DNA of 64,000 nt from Adiantum capillus-veneris (GCA_014529385.2 CM043944.1:179352240-179416239), one strand, 5' to 3'; shown: positions 1 to 11,784, counted from the stretch's first letter. Translations and numbers: made by a program. The notes: generated by a model not told the origin, from the letters alone.

Positions 1-747
1 TTGATGCAACTACTTTGGCTTCATCCAATCCCAAAAAATCCATGTTGATAGTAATATTGGACTTGAATGATCTACTATTGAAATTAAGTCAACAAACATC
101 ATCTATTCATAAATCTATTCAATATGATTCACGAAGGCATACTGTGTTACGGCCAGGGTGCATCCACTTTTTAAAGACCAGATTAAGGAGATTCAATGTT
201 GGGATTTGGTCAACAACTAGAGAAGATAATGTTTACCAGATGTTGAGAACACTTCAAAGCATTACAGAGGAGATGTTTCCATTTTTTTATAGTTTGGTCT
301 CAAGAATCTTGCTATGTTCCCGAAGGCGTGCAATTTTTAAGACCATACAATCCTCAAGTTCCAGCTATGTTTAAGCCATTGGCAAAAATATCTGCATGCT
401 TCGAATGTGATCCACGCAAAACAATTCTTCTTGATGACTCTCCATACAAATGTTGTATTTCACCTACAAATAATTGCATATTTCCTTCAAAGGTTGATGA
501 AGAAAATATGGTTGATAATGTTATCATAGAAGAGTTGCTCCCATACTTGTTGCAACTTAACGAGAGCAAAGATGTGCGTGAGTTTATTGACTCTAATTAT
601 TATGGACAAGGCCCAATTTCCAATGAAAATGAATACAAAGGTTTCATGGACTATTGGAAAGATCAAAACTCAATATGGTCGCAAAAGGAGATAACCACAA
701 ATAAGCTACCAATGTTTGAGAAGCTCGAAGACCTTTTTGGCAAGTAG
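1..747 (+). pseudogene. FCP1/HAD phosphatase-like gene, copy 1 (broken)
   Basis: The sequence is open from the window edge and encodes a plant FCP1-homology (HAD superfamily, CTD-phosphatase-like) domain. The nucleophile motif reads VILDLNDLL (about codons 12-20), so the canonical DxDx(T/V) has Asn at the second Asp. The downstream HAD motif TILLDDSPYKC lies near 424-456, and the C-terminal helices run to a stop at 745-747. The frame changes near a T7 run (282-288): the first half reads in one frame to about 290 and the conserved second half in the next, without an ATG of its own. I see no ATG for the first half, so it may be an exon or a decayed copy. A related copy follows at 1605. A HAD-like plant protein is well supported; activity is doubtful because of the frameshift and the altered DxD. 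It could be functional only if the frameshift is a sequencing error. Confidence 0.7.
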
Positions 748-1604
748 GGGGAATCAACTAATCCAAGTAGGGAAAAGGAGATTAGAAGGAATGATTGTAG
801 AAACAATGGCAAAAGAAAAAACCAATATTGATATGATGAAGGGAGCACAACTAATATCCTTAGCAAGGAAGCTGGGTTGTGCCACACCATCATTGAAGGC
901 TGTAACAGCTAAGGCTTTTGTGAAGAATCTACTCAATGAGAACAATCTTCTCAAAACACTAAGGTACTACTCACTAGAAATCATGTTGAATTTTCAATAA
1001 ATACTTTTGCAAATGATATTTGTATTTTGATTCAAAACACTCACTTCATCATGGTTTCTTGCATATTTCATCTAGATTATTCTTTGAAGGAGTACGTATT
1101 TCATAGGGAATTTGGACCATTTCATTCAGATGAAAGAAGAAACCTCTAAGAATAGCCAGGGGTTACTTTGTAAAATTTTGTGTCTTTGCGATCTAAAAAC
1201 AATTCACACAAAGATTATTCTCTATGTTTGAGCTTTTCTTGATATTCAACCATTGGTTTTCAGACCAATTGTCACCTAATTGTACTTCACCATTGGTTTT
1301 TAGACCAATTGTATCAATTGACTTGGAGAGCTTTAAATTTTACTTATGTATTGACAACTTGCCCTACTTTTATAATCACATGCTTTTTTAGTATTGTGAT
1401 ACCAATTTAAGATTCTTTTGGATGTCTATAGTGTCCAAATGTTGAAAGCTAAAACCATCAATTTTGTTTTAAGGTTTAAAAATGAATAGCAACTAAATAT
1501 TTTGTGTTTTTTTTAGAGCCAAAAGAAAGAAATATGTTGTTGTTAGAGTCGGATAATTCATTTGAAAGAGAAAATTCTTCTATTCAACCTTTTATGGGCC
1601 TTCA
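748..1604. other. Spacer between the two HAD-like copies
   Basis: AT-rich spacer. An open stretch continues to about 1000 (a lysine/leucine-rich frame of 94 codons overlapping the end of copy 1) but matches no family I know. A short direct repeat built on 'ttggtttt(c/t)agaccaattgt' occurs near 1252-1272 and 1291-1311. I see no promoter or RNA gene I can support. Confidence 0.4.
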
Positions 1605-2324
1605 TTGGAACCATCAACCACCCCCTACTCAGTTATTTTGAAGCAACAACGGAGGGTTCTTCTCTTAGATATAGAGGGTTTACTACCTCATTCGGTTGAA
1701 ATGCAACACGATGATATTGTTCCATCATGGTCCAAGCACATGCGAATTGTGCTTGACAAAGATGAAATTTATCATGTGGTGCACCGTGATGCAGAAGCTT
1801 TCTTGGACTTTTGTTTGGGCTATTTTGAACCTTGGATATGGAGTTGCTATAACCTAACCAATGCTCAACATATACTTGAGATGTGCTTTCCTAGGCATTG
1901 TTCAAAGTTCAAGATGTTCATGAGCAACATATACTTGAGATGTGCTTTCCTACGCATTGTTCAAAGTTCAAGATGTTCATGAGCATTGTCAAATTCCAAA
2001 TATCATGATTGGATATAAAAGAGTTTATCAGAATAATTTGACCGCGGTTAGGGGGATGTTTGAGGTTCTACATACTAGCAACACATTAATTTTTGATGAT
2101 ACTCCATATAGAGTGATGTGGAATATGCCAGGAACTTATCTCATATTTCAAAATTTTGGAGACAAACACCTGAACAACTTCAATGCTTCTTCAAAGGCAC
2201 AATAGCTCCATGGTTAGTGGGATGGTTGTGTGCAAGAAACAAGAGGAGTTATAATTCCAATACAATTGTGAACAAGGTAGAGGATCCTGAGATAACTTAT
2301 GTCATGATTGTCTACTTGTCATGA
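1605..2324 (+). pseudogene. FCP1/HAD phosphatase-like gene, copy 2 (broken)
   Basis: Second member of the same family on the same strand. The first motif reads RVLLLDIEGLL (Glu in place of the second catalytic Asp). The second motif TLIFDDTPYRV lies near 2086-2118. Between them, a 59-bp tandem duplication (1866-1983) changes the frame: the N-terminal half ends at a stop at 1980-1982, while the conserved middle continues in another frame to 2205. A third frame carries C-terminal remnants to about 2324. No ATG starts the conserved N-terminal frame. Taken together this is a decayed tandem paralogue of copy 1. The family assignment is firm from motif order; a protein product is unlikely. Confidence 0.65.
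1866..1983 (+). repeat. 59-bp tandem duplication inside HAD copy 2
   Basis: Two adjacent 59-bp units (1866-1924 and 1925-1983) are identical except for one base (ctaGgc versus ctaCgc). Because 59 is not a multiple of 3, the event shifts the reading frame of the phosphatase-like gene. Confidence 0.9.
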
Positions 2325-4561
2325 AGACAATGTTGAGAGTCACATGTTGAAGTTGTTTGGCAAGAATGTACTGACAAAGATATCAATTGTACACAAAACC
2401 ACATATCAATTAGAACTGGTTCACTATAAATTGTTATTCAAGGTGAATATACATTGTACATTTATCTTTCATCCAACCATTTATTACATTATGTTTTTCT
2501 ACTTGAAGTGTACCCTATTGTAAGGGGACTTCAGTTCAATCTAATGCGTTTCACATGGAGTGCACCTTAACATTTGGGGGACTCTTTATTAATGGAGTGC
2601 ATCTTTCTTATGGGTGCTATTTTTCTTGTTGCTTTGAGTAGAGAATTATCTATATTGTGCTCATATCTTGTGTAAATGGATCCAATATAAATATTTAGTC
2701 CTTGTTGTAACTTGGATGTTTCCACAAAGTTCACCCCAGTGAAAGGGGACTTCCTTATTAATGGTGTGAATTCTAATTTAAGGATACAATTTTTTTTATA
2801 TTTTTAGTTTGGAATGTGATCACTATTTTTGTTTACAATGTATAAATGTATTTAGAAAAGAGAACTCTTTCTGCTTCAAGACACAAGTACAACATGAACA
2901 ACGTCCTTTTTTTTCAAAACATGAGTACGACTTCTTATGCTGGGTCAATGGGTGGTAAATATTATTTTGTACTTACTATAAGTTGTATCAATAGAAGACC
3001 TCTTTTTTTATACTCGTTCAATAAAACAAATATTCATTGAACAAGGTTGTTGTCATATTAGCATGGAGACTCATACAAGAATATGCCATGTTGTTGTGAT
3101 ATTGGCATGGGAATTCATATGCATGTATTCATGCACAAATAGTTTTTTTAATCTAAATCAATCAATTTTGAAAAATATGCAGCATAACCCATATATTTAG
3201 AACATAAATTGCAACTCTTTATCATAAAATCCATTATGTACATTAGTTTAATTCTTCTTCCTTAAGACTTGTGTTTTCCAAATATGTTTAATGATAAGAA
3301 CAATGTTATAAACACAAGAGCTTTACATTTATTATAGTTGGGAATAGATTGACATTTTCTTTATAGCAACTGCTTTTTTCTTGTAATTACACATAGAATA
3401 GCATTGACACAAGTAGCATGAAATTGATTGAATAGTTTAGAATGGCCAAGTGGTGGATTTAAAAACCCCTTTTTTATAAAATGTATAAAATTAGGATGAC
3501 TTAACATAAGTGTAGCTGGACACTTAAATGTCTTATCCTCATGAACATGTTCGAAAGAATACATCTACGTGCATAAAATGGGATATCACATGGTATTCTA
3601 GAATGTAGTATATGTGATCTTGACACTTCTTGATGTAGCTCAAGAAATATCTAAAAAAGAAAAATGAAAGCGATATCGTAAATAAAATTCAATTTTTTTG
3701 CTTGTTAATGGTCAAATTGGCTATATTCATAAAAATTGAAAGTGATCATTAGTCTTGAGAATGGGTTTTTTCTCACTAGAAACCCTATTTATTTCAATAG
3801 AGAACAACTTAGAAATATATATAGGTACTCATTTTAACATATCACTTTGAGTGTATCTTGGACAAGAAGTTGAGTTTTTATTCCTCCATAGGTTAAGGGA
3901 ACCTAGCTTGGACAGGTGGTGGGGCTTATATTCCTCCAAGGGACCCTAGCTTAGATAAGTGCACCATGAAACCAACACTCTTATGATGCAACCAATCATA
4001 TGATACATGTTTTATGTATGCTTCATGCCTCAAATGAAGAAATCCTAGATTAACAATGGACTTTGCTTGGATGAGTTTGAATTTCATACTAAAGTAAGTT
4101 GTTTTCCTCAATTTGGGTCCTAGCTTGGACAAGTGGTGAACCTTGAATAAATGTAGGTACTCATTTTGAACTTAGCTTGGATAAGTGGTGGGCCTTGAAA
4201 CTTTACCTTTAGATAAATCATAGGTAGGACATCAAGGCATACACAATGATAATGACTGGAATGCACTAGTATCTTAATGGTTCAAATGACTAAATCCATG
4301 AAATTTCATGTCCAATTTTGTTCTATATGTGTAATCTGCGTGCATAAATTGGAATGAGACCTTAAGCAAATTGGCGTCTTTGACAAAGATCTCATTACTT
4401 TATACATGATATGTTGAAAGTTGTCCAACCTAGGACTTGGGATTTTTCCACTTTACCTAATATAGTCTTTACACCAAAACCTATTGTGCACTCATCTCCA
4501 TCCTCACCGCCGTGCACTTCACACGCATTGCATGTGCACTCACCATGTGTTCATGTATATA
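2325..4561. other. AT-rich non-coding stretch
   Basis: No frame here resembles a protein family. The phrase 'ggggact(c/t)...ttattaatgg(a/t)gtg' appears near 2576-2602 and 2747-2768, so part of this region is internally duplicated. A degenerate repeat at 3821-4199 is listed separately. The rest looks like decayed repeat or intergenic DNA. Confidence 0.4.
3821..4199 (+). repeat. Degenerate local repeat (tagcttggacaagtggtg)
   Basis: The phrase 'cctagcttgGACAagtggtgggcctt' recurs in degenerate form at 3855-3874, 3902-3927, 3944-3967, 4118-4146 and 4171-4199. The phrase 'taggtactcatttt' precedes it at about 3822 and 4154, 332 bp apart. This indicates an old partial tandem duplication of non-coding DNA. 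Function unknown. Confidence 0.6.
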
Positions 4562-4578
4562 TGTGTGTGTGTGTGTGT
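4562..4578. repeat. (TG)n microsatellite
   Basis: Short TG dinucleotide run of about 8 units following an 'atatat' stretch. Confidence 0.9.
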
Positions 4579-5719
4579 TTAAACTATTAACCTATATACA
4601 AAGATAGTTCAAAAGACGCATGTCTTTAGACAAGGGACAAAGAATGGTACAAAAAAATGACTCAATCTTTGATTCATTTTTGTACATAAATATGAGAATG
4701 AGGTATCATTGCAATGATTTTGTTCATAGGGTAATTTGCATGCGCGTCTACAATGTGGAAAGGGTCAAGGAATCAATGTCGGACAGCAACAAAGCCAAAA
4801 ATATCCTAAGAGAAGATAGAGTCCTCACCTGCATCCATGCAAACAAGACAATAGATACATTAGCCTTGAATATGTATTACAGGTGTCAATGGACCCTATC
4901 AATTGTTATCCATGTCCATCTTACAACATTTTTAAACCTAAAATCTACTATCCAAAATGTGATTTTTGAAATAGTCTGTTTGTTTTTCTTTACTTACAAG
5001 TGTGTTTTCTTTAGAGTTCCTTTTTAGGTTTAGTTTTAAATTTTAATAAAAGAAGGTCATCACTCCTTTAAGATTCAAGTGAGTTTGTAGGTTATAAATA
5101 AGGTTACTATTTACCCTAATTTCTAAGAACTTTAATAGCTATTTATTTAGTTTAAATTTTGATCAAAAGCCCAATACCCCAATATCCATAACCTTTGCCA
5201 ATGCTTACTAAATCTGCAAATGCAAAATGCTTACATTGTGTGTATCAAATAGAAGAGAGGAGAGGAATTGGAGGTTGCTTCTATAATTGTAAGATCATTT
5301 TGGTGGTCTTATCAAAGAAGAGGTGATTTTGGGCTCCACGTCTTGATGGTTTTCCTTGGTCTTGTGTTTGCTAAACATTATGGAATTTGGACAAGTGTAA
5401 GTGCTTCAAGTGTCATATTGTTTTGTTGGTTGTTTGATTGATGTTTTGCGTATGTAGCCCTTGCCTTGAGTAAGCCATTGTAAGAGGGTTCCAAGGTGGA
5501 GAGGGATCCCTTGACGTTAAGACAATGCATGGGGTGGCTAGGTTTTGAGTGTGTGTTTTGTGTCAAATGGGGCCTATAATTCTAGCCGTTGTGGTGCCAG
5601 TTTTTTTTTAGCCTATGTATGTGGTTTTGTTTTAGATGAGGGCTCATATCACTTATCCATTTTTTTGAAGCATTGAGTATGCATGCTTGAAGGTTCCCAC
5701 GACATTGTCTAAGAAACAT

Positions 5720-5720
<1 letters not shown>
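4579..5720. other. No supportable gene
   Basis: An open frame of 135 codons (4620-5027, plus) has an ATG but no recognisable domain, and its composition resembles translated AT-rich DNA. I do not call it a gene. The remainder is AT-rich with no repeats of note. Confidence 0.35.
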
Positions 5721-5721
<1 letters not shown>

Positions 5722-5779
<58 letters not shown>

Positions 5780-5794
5780 CCCCCCCCCCCCCCC
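5722..5794. repeat. (CT)n microsatellite joined to a C18 run
   Basis: A CT dinucleotide run (5722-5776) passes directly into 18 consecutive C (5777-5794). A minus-strand frame through it encodes only Arg/Glu and Gly runs and is an artefact of the repeat. Confidence 0.95.
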
Positions 5795-6620
5795 AGCTTG
5801 AGCGTAAGCCTAATAACTATGACTCTTAGCACATAGTTTAATATGACTTGAAGCTTTGGGTCTAATGCTTTTCTCATTTTATGGCTCAACAGCCCGACTC
5901 TGACTATGCCAAAGAGTGTTTTTTGCACCCTGGAGACTTGACCTTTTACATTCTTGTGCTTACTACAAACATTTCTTCATGTAAAAGTAAGCTTGAATCC
6001 TCAAAAAAAGGATTAATGAAGGACAAGTTGTCATTAAAGGTTTCTTTTGCCATACCTGTTTTATTATCATTGAATTTGCTTTGTTGGTTGGGTTGTCCTT
6101 CTTTGTCTGTGAAGAGTCCATTATTTCTTTGATTCTCCAATTAGTAGGCCTGTTGGTAGAAGTCTTTGATGTTGCTGTAGGCCTCTCTTCATTGTTGGCA
6201 TTTGGTTTTTGACTAGGAGCATTGGAAGACCTAGGAGTCCAAATCTCTTGATGACCTTTGTTTCTCCATTGTTGACTTTGATTCGTTTTAGGTCTTGTTG
6301 ACTTCTTGAGATCTTCATACAGGTCTGATGTAGTTGTAGTTGGCTGGTAGCCAAATCTTTGTATAGCCTGTATAGAATCCTTGTCTAAGAGGAAGATTCT
6401 TTAAGATTCATCTTTGTTCTGTATCCTCTTGTGAGTTGTGTTAGACTTTAGCATCTTTCAATGTTGTTCTATTGTGTACCTGCTACTTAGGTATCCTAGG
6501 ATATTGTCGAAGTTTTTACCTTGTGGGCCTTCTTTCTTAGGAGGGACATGAAGTTACTTCATATTCTCTAACCTGCGGTTTTGGCACCTATATTTGTCTG
6601 TTACCTCCATAGTACTCCTA
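5795..6620. other. Probable decayed retroelement, no recognisable domain
   Basis: On the minus strand, short Lys/Gln-rich frames (for example 6121-6354) lie downstream of the basic ORF at 6621-7139 and may be its decayed continuation. I recognise no domain. Confidence 0.3.
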
Positions 6621-7139
6621 TTATTTTAAGCTCCATTGTGATGCTATCCATCCCATGTGTTTGTCTTTCTGTGTTGATTTTCTATCTTTAATCCAAACCG
6701 GATCATTGACTTTGACTAAACTGCTCGAAACAAACACTTGCTTGACTTTCCTTTTCTTTCTTGAGTACTTTGGCTGAAATATCTTTGCTTTTTTAGGTGT
6801 CTCCTTAGAGGTTTTAGTTGGGTCAACAATCAACTTGAAGTTTAGAAAGCCTAACGTGCTTGAAGAAGTTGATCCATGAGGGCTCTTTGATGTAGAGGCA
6901 TATGCTATCACACCTTCTTTGCTAGTCGGTGGAAGTTCCACTTTAGCTTTACCTTTGTTTGCAAGATTTTTCTTTGATTCTTGTGACTTGTGCAACTCTA
7001 AATCTAGCATTTTTGGTTCTATTGAAGATCTTTGTTCTGCTTTTGCCATGGTCTCATCTTGATCTAGTTGTGTCTCTATGGAGGGTGGCTTGAGACTTTG
7101 TTTTTCAATTTGACTTTCTTCAGCTGATTTAGCTGGCAA
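6621..7139 (-). pseudogene. Basic, low-complexity ORF of unknown function
   Basis: A 172-codon minus-strand frame, rich in Lys, Ser, Thr and Gln. A strongly basic patch (SRKKRKVKQ) near its C-terminal third could act as a nucleic-acid-binding or nuclear-localisation stretch. I see no catalytic motif. It follows, on the same strand, the protease-like remnant at 8045-8663, so a linker or tail of a decayed retroelement is the likeliest explanation. Composition alone cannot prove that, and a host gene exon cannot be excluded. Confidence 0.3.
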
Positions 7140-8044
7140 TGTCTGATTGATCCTTAGACTTGCTATTGCTTCTTGATTGCTGCAACCCCATTCTTCTTAA
7201 CTTCTGGCCCCATGGGATCCACCATGGAAAACTTACCACACCACGTAAGTGTAGGGGAGGGGGGTTCTTTTACAAGTTATATAAGCGTATAAGTTAGGGG
7301 TAGGCCCTCAATAATTTATCTCCCAAGCTTAAAATAAGAGAGAGGGTATCATATTTCTTGGGCGGGGGGGGGAGGGTGAGAACATGGAAAAATGAGAGAA
7401 AGTTTTCATGTTTCAAAATGCTTCCCAAAAGATTTTCCCCTCGAACTTGTGAGTCAATAGTTGCAAAGATACATGCAAGAACTAACATTGCTTTGTATCA
7501 ATTGCTTGTTTTCCGATTATAGTTCATTTGTTGAGGGATGAAAGCTATAAAGAGTTTGTATAGATGAAAATTTACATGGAGAACCTAACACAACTTTATA
7601 ACCATGTTTTTTGAGTAATTTAGATGGGTTGAAATTGGACGAGTAGCTAGAGTGCAAGCTGAAGGGGCACATGAAAGTCAAATGAAGACACATTGAGGGT
7701 ACATCTAGTTATCAATAGAAATGATTCCTTAGTACGTGTCCAACCACTATGCTATATGCTCTTTGACTAGTTATACTCAGTTAGATCATGTGAGACCTAA
7801 ATTTTATATGTGAGATAGGGGTATGATAAGTTTCTACATTGATTGTCATATAAGCATAGAAAAGGGGGTCATATTCCCTAATGTGAGTCGTATATAGGGG
7901 TTTTATCAAAAAGTTCTCCACTCGTAGGTGGCGTCCGGTTTTGTATATAGAGTGAATCCCCCGGGCTTCTTGCTTTGATGGCATTCTCTGCTCAATAGCT
8001 TTCGTGGTTGCTCTTTGCTTCGTTTGATCTGCACTTTCTATTGC
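7140..8044. other. No supportable gene
   Basis: Mixed sequence with a short G-rich run near 7362-7376. Minus-strand frames continue weakly toward the protease-like remnant at 8045-8663 but show no domain. Confidence 0.3.
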
Positions 8045-8663
8045 CTAATTTTCTTTAAGATCTTTTGAATTTCTGATTGATGGAGATGAATCATCTTCAA
8101 TAATCTTTTCTTTGGCATCAATCTCCATTTTATCTGTACTTGAGGACTTTGTGCTGTCGTCCGTGGATGACCAGTATTGGTCTCCGTTCTTTATTGTCCA
8201 TGATGAGTCCATCATGTTTACATTCTGTACCTCTAACATCTTCTGGGCCATTGGCATTCCCATTATGATGTTGTATGGCATATCCTTTGTTGTGATCACA
8301 TAGAATTGAACTATGATGATTTGTGAACTTACTTCAATGGTGGTGGAGATGATCTGCTCGTTTGTTTCCTGATATGCTCACAAATTCAGGAGCATCTTCC
8401 AGCTGTGGTTGGCTACATCTTTTCCAAGTGCAAAAAGACATTAGGTTCTTGTCTAGCTTGAAATCTAGCTTTACTTCTCTTAACAGCTTTTCTTCGTTTT
8501 CACCAACTATGTTGCACTTGATCATCTCAGGATTTGTGTCTGATTTGACTACTTTTGCTATGAAAACATCCTTTGGTTGAAATTTATCTGCACTTTCTCT
8601 GCTTTGATCACCTGCTTCAATTAATGTTGACTCGTATGACTGTAATACTACACTTTTTTGCAA
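8045..8663 (-). pseudogene. Retropepsin-like remnant of a Ty3/gypsy-type element
   Basis: Two overlapping-phase minus-strand frames (8334-8663, then 8045-8299). The second contains DMPYNIIMGMPMAQK, which fits the C-terminal strand of plant retroelement proteases where the consensus is roughly 'lpYnIILGmPWl'. The catalytic D(S/T)G is not visible, so only the second half of the fold may remain. The C-terminus is acidic and Ser-rich. It lies 0.5 kb downstream of element A on the same strand but belongs to a different protease type from A's own PR at 10960-11784, so it is probably a separate older insertion. Confidence 0.35.
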
Positions 8664-9189
8664 TTATTGAGCATTATCCACCTGCATTTGAGTAACCTTT
8701 GACCTTAAAAGATTCATTGTACTATCTGGCAAAATTTGTCTCTTCAAAGGAGGTTTTGGTGATGATCTTTGTGTAGCCTTCTGGACTTTAGCTCCCATTG
8801 ACTTTGACGTTTTTGTCACCTGTTCTGGCAGCTTGAGGCTTTTGCATCATCTTCAAATAGTCTTTGACTTCCATCTTGCCATCCATAGGGTTTGTACAAG
8901 GTTTTGATCTTGTTGATATTCATTAGGTCCATGTGCATCTTGATATGCATATGTGAGCTTGATCACATGTAACTGTTTGAACACTATTGGATATGTGAAT
9001 AGCTTGCAACCATGCATCGATAAAGTCTATGAAGCCATGGATCAAATGATAGAGATAGTTGAGAAGCTTGTGCTTGATCCTATTCAGTATGCAAAGATTT
9101 GTGGCTTGTGTGAGTCCAGGTGGAATGGATAATACTCTCCATTTCATGTGACAGCTTATGTGCTTGACCCTGAGCTTCAGGGAAGGCAT
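8664..9189. other. Sequence beyond the breakpoint of element A
   Basis: The frame of the RT polyprotein continues to a stop at 9080, but from about 9190 downward it no longer matches RNase H. Minus-strand frames here show no domain. Confidence 0.4.
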
Positions 9190-10789
9190 CAATTGCATAA
9201 TCGCGTTGGCGAGAACTCAAAATCTTGGCTCCAAATCTCACCACATACCTTTTTCCTTCATCATCATCTTGCCCTATTGCCCATCCTATCCCTGTAGGAC
9301 TCATGTCTACTGTCACAATGACAGGTCTCTCACATGCATAGTCTACCTTTCTCAAGGTTGGTGATGAAAGATGTAGCTTCTTTAGCTTTCTCATGGATTT
9401 TGTGTGCTCTTCTTCCCATCGAAACTTTTGATTCTTTCTCAACAACCTATAAAGGGGATCTGCTACATGTGCATAATGTGGTATCCAAATAAGGTAGAAG
9501 ACGCAAGCACCAAGCAATCTTCGAACTTCAGTTATAGTTGTACATGTTTCTTTCATGTTTTTGATTGCATCCATATTTTTTGGACAGGGCTTTCTACCAT
9601 AAGGACCACACATATGCCCCACAATCAAAACTTCATTGACACCAAATACAGATTTTTTCCCTGACAGGGTAAGATTAACTTCTTTGAGCTTTGTCAAAAT
9701 CTTCTCACAATCTTCAATATGGTCTGCAACAAACTCCATAGCTTCATCTTTATCTTTGTCTTCACATCCTTTGATGGGCACATCATCAAGAAATGGCATT
9801 GTGATTTGAGGTATGAAGTCACGTAGAGCCTTGTTCATCCCATTCATCATATGAGCAACTGAATTTGTTGCTCCTTGAGGTAAGGTACACATCCTTACCA
9901 GTCCCAAAGGTGTTTTCATAGTTGTCAGATCTCTACTCTCAACATCTAGCTGAAATTGATTGTACCCTGAATAGAGATCTCCCATTGAGTAAATTGGCCT
10001 CCCTGCAAACGGCTCTATGAATTCATCCACTATAGGACCTGTACCCACATTCCTAATGGTAACCTTGTTTACAGGTTGCATATCTTGTATGAACCGCAAA
10101 GCTCCATTCCTCTTAGGCACAGTGAACCACCTGTTTGAATATGGTGCACAAAAAGGCTCCAAGATACCCATGCTAATCTTTTCATTAAGTAGTTCTATTA
10201 ACTTTGGCAAATGTGCTTTCAGAACCGGAATTGGGCGTAGATTCCAAGGTACATGAGGGATAGTGAAGATTACCATAGGTGCAACAACATTAGGATCAAC
10301 ACACCCTATCTCATGTGGCTGGAAAGAAAAAGCCTTACCATGTCTTGAAAGCATTTCTTTAAAACTCTTCTTCTCTTCTTCTGTTAAAAACTCTTCACAG
10401 CCAACTTTTATCTCTTTTAGGGATTCAATTGTGAACTTGTGTCCAGTTCTTTTTGGATCCCTGAGACTCGACTGCAAAGAAGCTTGCTCTAGCTTTTTCC
10501 TGCAATCTGGGGGTAAAGGTAAGGCCACTGGTCTCACTTTCTTTGCCACCGTTTTGTACTTGGTCTCCACAAGCACTTCCAGTCCTTCATTAGCATTGAA
10601 ATCTTTTTTATCTTCAAAAGGCTCAATCATATCATACATTTCCATAGAGCATACTTCCACAATGTGGGTTCCATCTTGCATGCTAGAATCCATCATAGCT
10701 TCAAGCTCAAGCATAGTATCTATATAACAAACTTGTTCAAAGAAACCTGAAATGTATTCACTATCCTCTATGAGACCAGTTTCTTTCAT
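9080..10789 (-). CDS. Ty3/gypsy reverse transcriptase with truncated RNase H
   Basis: A single uninterrupted 569-codon frame. The N-terminal ~110 residues are an acidic/basic linker. The RT core follows: GILEPFCAPYSNRWFTVPKRNG, the first catalytic Asp in MGDLYSGYNQF, the TLPQGATNS loop, and the YxDD-equivalent MPFLDDVPIKG (near 9779-9796). The thumb/connection ends in a partial RNase H (VIVTVDMSPTGIGWA) that breaks after RQRDYA at about 9190; the last ~40 residues are unrelated. RT copies element RNA into cDNA in virus-like particles. The open frame suggests a relatively recent element or selection until recently, but without the rest of RNase H and an integrase it cannot be autonomous. It overlaps nothing upstream; PR lies 170 bp away. 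Confidence 0.85.
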   Translation of the reverse strand: MKETGLIEDSEYISGFFEQVCYIDTMLELEAMMDSSMQDGTHIVEVCSMEMYDMIEPFEDKKDFNANEGLEVLVETKYKTVAKKVRPVALPLPPDCRKKLEQASLQSSLRDPKRTGHKFTIESLKEIKVGCEEFLTEEEKKSFKEMLSRHGKAFSFQPHEIGCVDPNVVAPMVIFTIPHVPWNLRPIPVLKAHLPKLIELLNEKISMGILEPFCAPYSNRWFTVPKRNGALRFIQDMQPVNKVTIRNVGTGPIVDEFIEPFAGRPIYSMGDLYSGYNQFQLDVESRDLTTMKTPLGLVRMCTLPQGATNSVAHMMNGMNKALRDFIPQITMPFLDDVPIKGCEDKDKDEAMEFVADHIEDCEKILTKLKEVNLTLSGKKSVFGVNEVLIVGHMCGPYGRKPCPKNMDAIKNMKETCTTITEVRRLLGACVFYLIWIPHYAHVADPLYRLLRKNQKFRWEEEHTKSMRKLKKLHLSSPTLRKVDYACERPVIVTVDMSPTGIGWAIGQDDDEGKRYVVRFGAKILSSRQRDYAIDAFPEAQGQAHKLSHEMESIIHSTWTHTSHKSLHTE

Positions 10790-10959
10790 GTATTTCTATA
10801 CACTATATACATATTGTCACACACTTCTTTTCATATCCTCAAGCTTCATAAAACATACTGACCCATGCTCTGTTAATCCCTGGAAACCTGGAGAAAAAGC
10901 TTCTTCTCGCTTTGGGTCAGGCGAGAATCTTTTTCTTCTTGTACCATTTCAATCCCGCT

Positions 10960-11784
10960 TCACAATGGTACATGGCCAAAACCCCTTGTCTCCCTATACT
11001 CTTTGAACTCTTTGTTCGCTTTTGGTAGAGGATACTCACAAAGACTATTGCAGTTCCTCTCGTGATTCACACACACTGTCAAAAATTGCACATCTCGCTT
11101 CCCATCTCTTCTCTTTACCCTAGCATAAGCAGAACCATCATCCAAGACCTTTGTTTCCATGCGAACGGCTGTCATGTATGGCTGCCCAAGGATAAGAGGA
11201 TAGGTAGACATCTCCTGCACAAAGAAATTTTGCTCATCCTTGACATTGCCAATCGTCACTTTCACATTTGGACAAGCCCCATACAACTCTCTTGATGAGT
11301 TATTTGCAGCTCTAATCATCCACCCATGGTCTATGTCTATCGGCCACTTACCCTTCATGTAAAGACTCTTGGACATAAGATTGATCTCAAAGCCATGATC
11401 TATCAATGCAACATATGGCTCCTCAAGATCGCCCACCTTGACTAAAGTTTCTGTTGTAGCTCTTGCCCAATGAATTTTGGAGTAGTGGCTTTTATAGGAG
11501 GCTTCATCTTCATCATCATCATCTACAAATCTAGCATGTGCATATCTTTGAGAAGACTGGTAGCATCCTACCACACTGTCAGCGCAATCACTCTCTTGGA
11601 CATGTATTCCATGTGCCTTACGTGACTCCCCTTCACCCTCAGACTGTGGAAGAATAGACTTAGTGAGAGTTTGTCTCTTTCGTTTTATGATATCTATAAT
11701 TTCTTCATGAATATCGCGTTTAGCAATGCCAAGAACCTCACCCAAGGTAAAATCAACTTTGCTATTCAAAATCCTTTCCTCCAA
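10960..11784 (-). CDS. Ty3/gypsy protease (retropepsin) with D-H-G active site
   Basis: A 274-codon open frame. The N-terminal third is a charged linker. The protease domain follows: active site VALIDHGFEINLMS (near 11380-11412), flap region with RAANNSSRELYGACPNV, then PLILGQPYM and TKVLDDGSAYARV. The usual Ser/Thr of D(S/T)G is His. I recall the same D-H-G substitution in the fungal members of this lineage, so it is more likely a clade feature than damage. The domain would cleave Gag-Pol as a homodimer. It sits between the gag spacer and RT, the usual gypsy order. The terminal ~40 residues are Lys/Arg/Asn-rich linker. Confidence 0.8.
   Translation of the reverse strand: MEERILNSKVDFTLGEVLGIAKRDIHEEIIDIIKRKRQTLTKSILPQSEGEGESRKAHGIHVQESDCADSVVGCYQSSQRYAHARFVDDDDEDEASYKSHYSKIHWARATTETLVKVGDLEEPYVALIDHGFEINLMSKSLYMKGKWPIDIDHGWMIRAANNSSRELYGACPNVKVTIGNVKDEQNFFVQEMSTYPLILGQPYMTAVRMETKVLDDGSAYARVKRRDGKRDVQFLTVCVNHERNCNSLCEYPLPKANKEFKEYRETRGFGHVPL

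Noticed and set aside
4620-5027. 135-codon plus-strand frame with ATG
   Set aside because: No domain or conserved motif and AT-driven composition; kept only as a note.
5653-5928. Minus-strand frame with Gly and Arg-Glu runs
   Set aside because: Produced by the C18 and (CT)n run, with no domain outside it.
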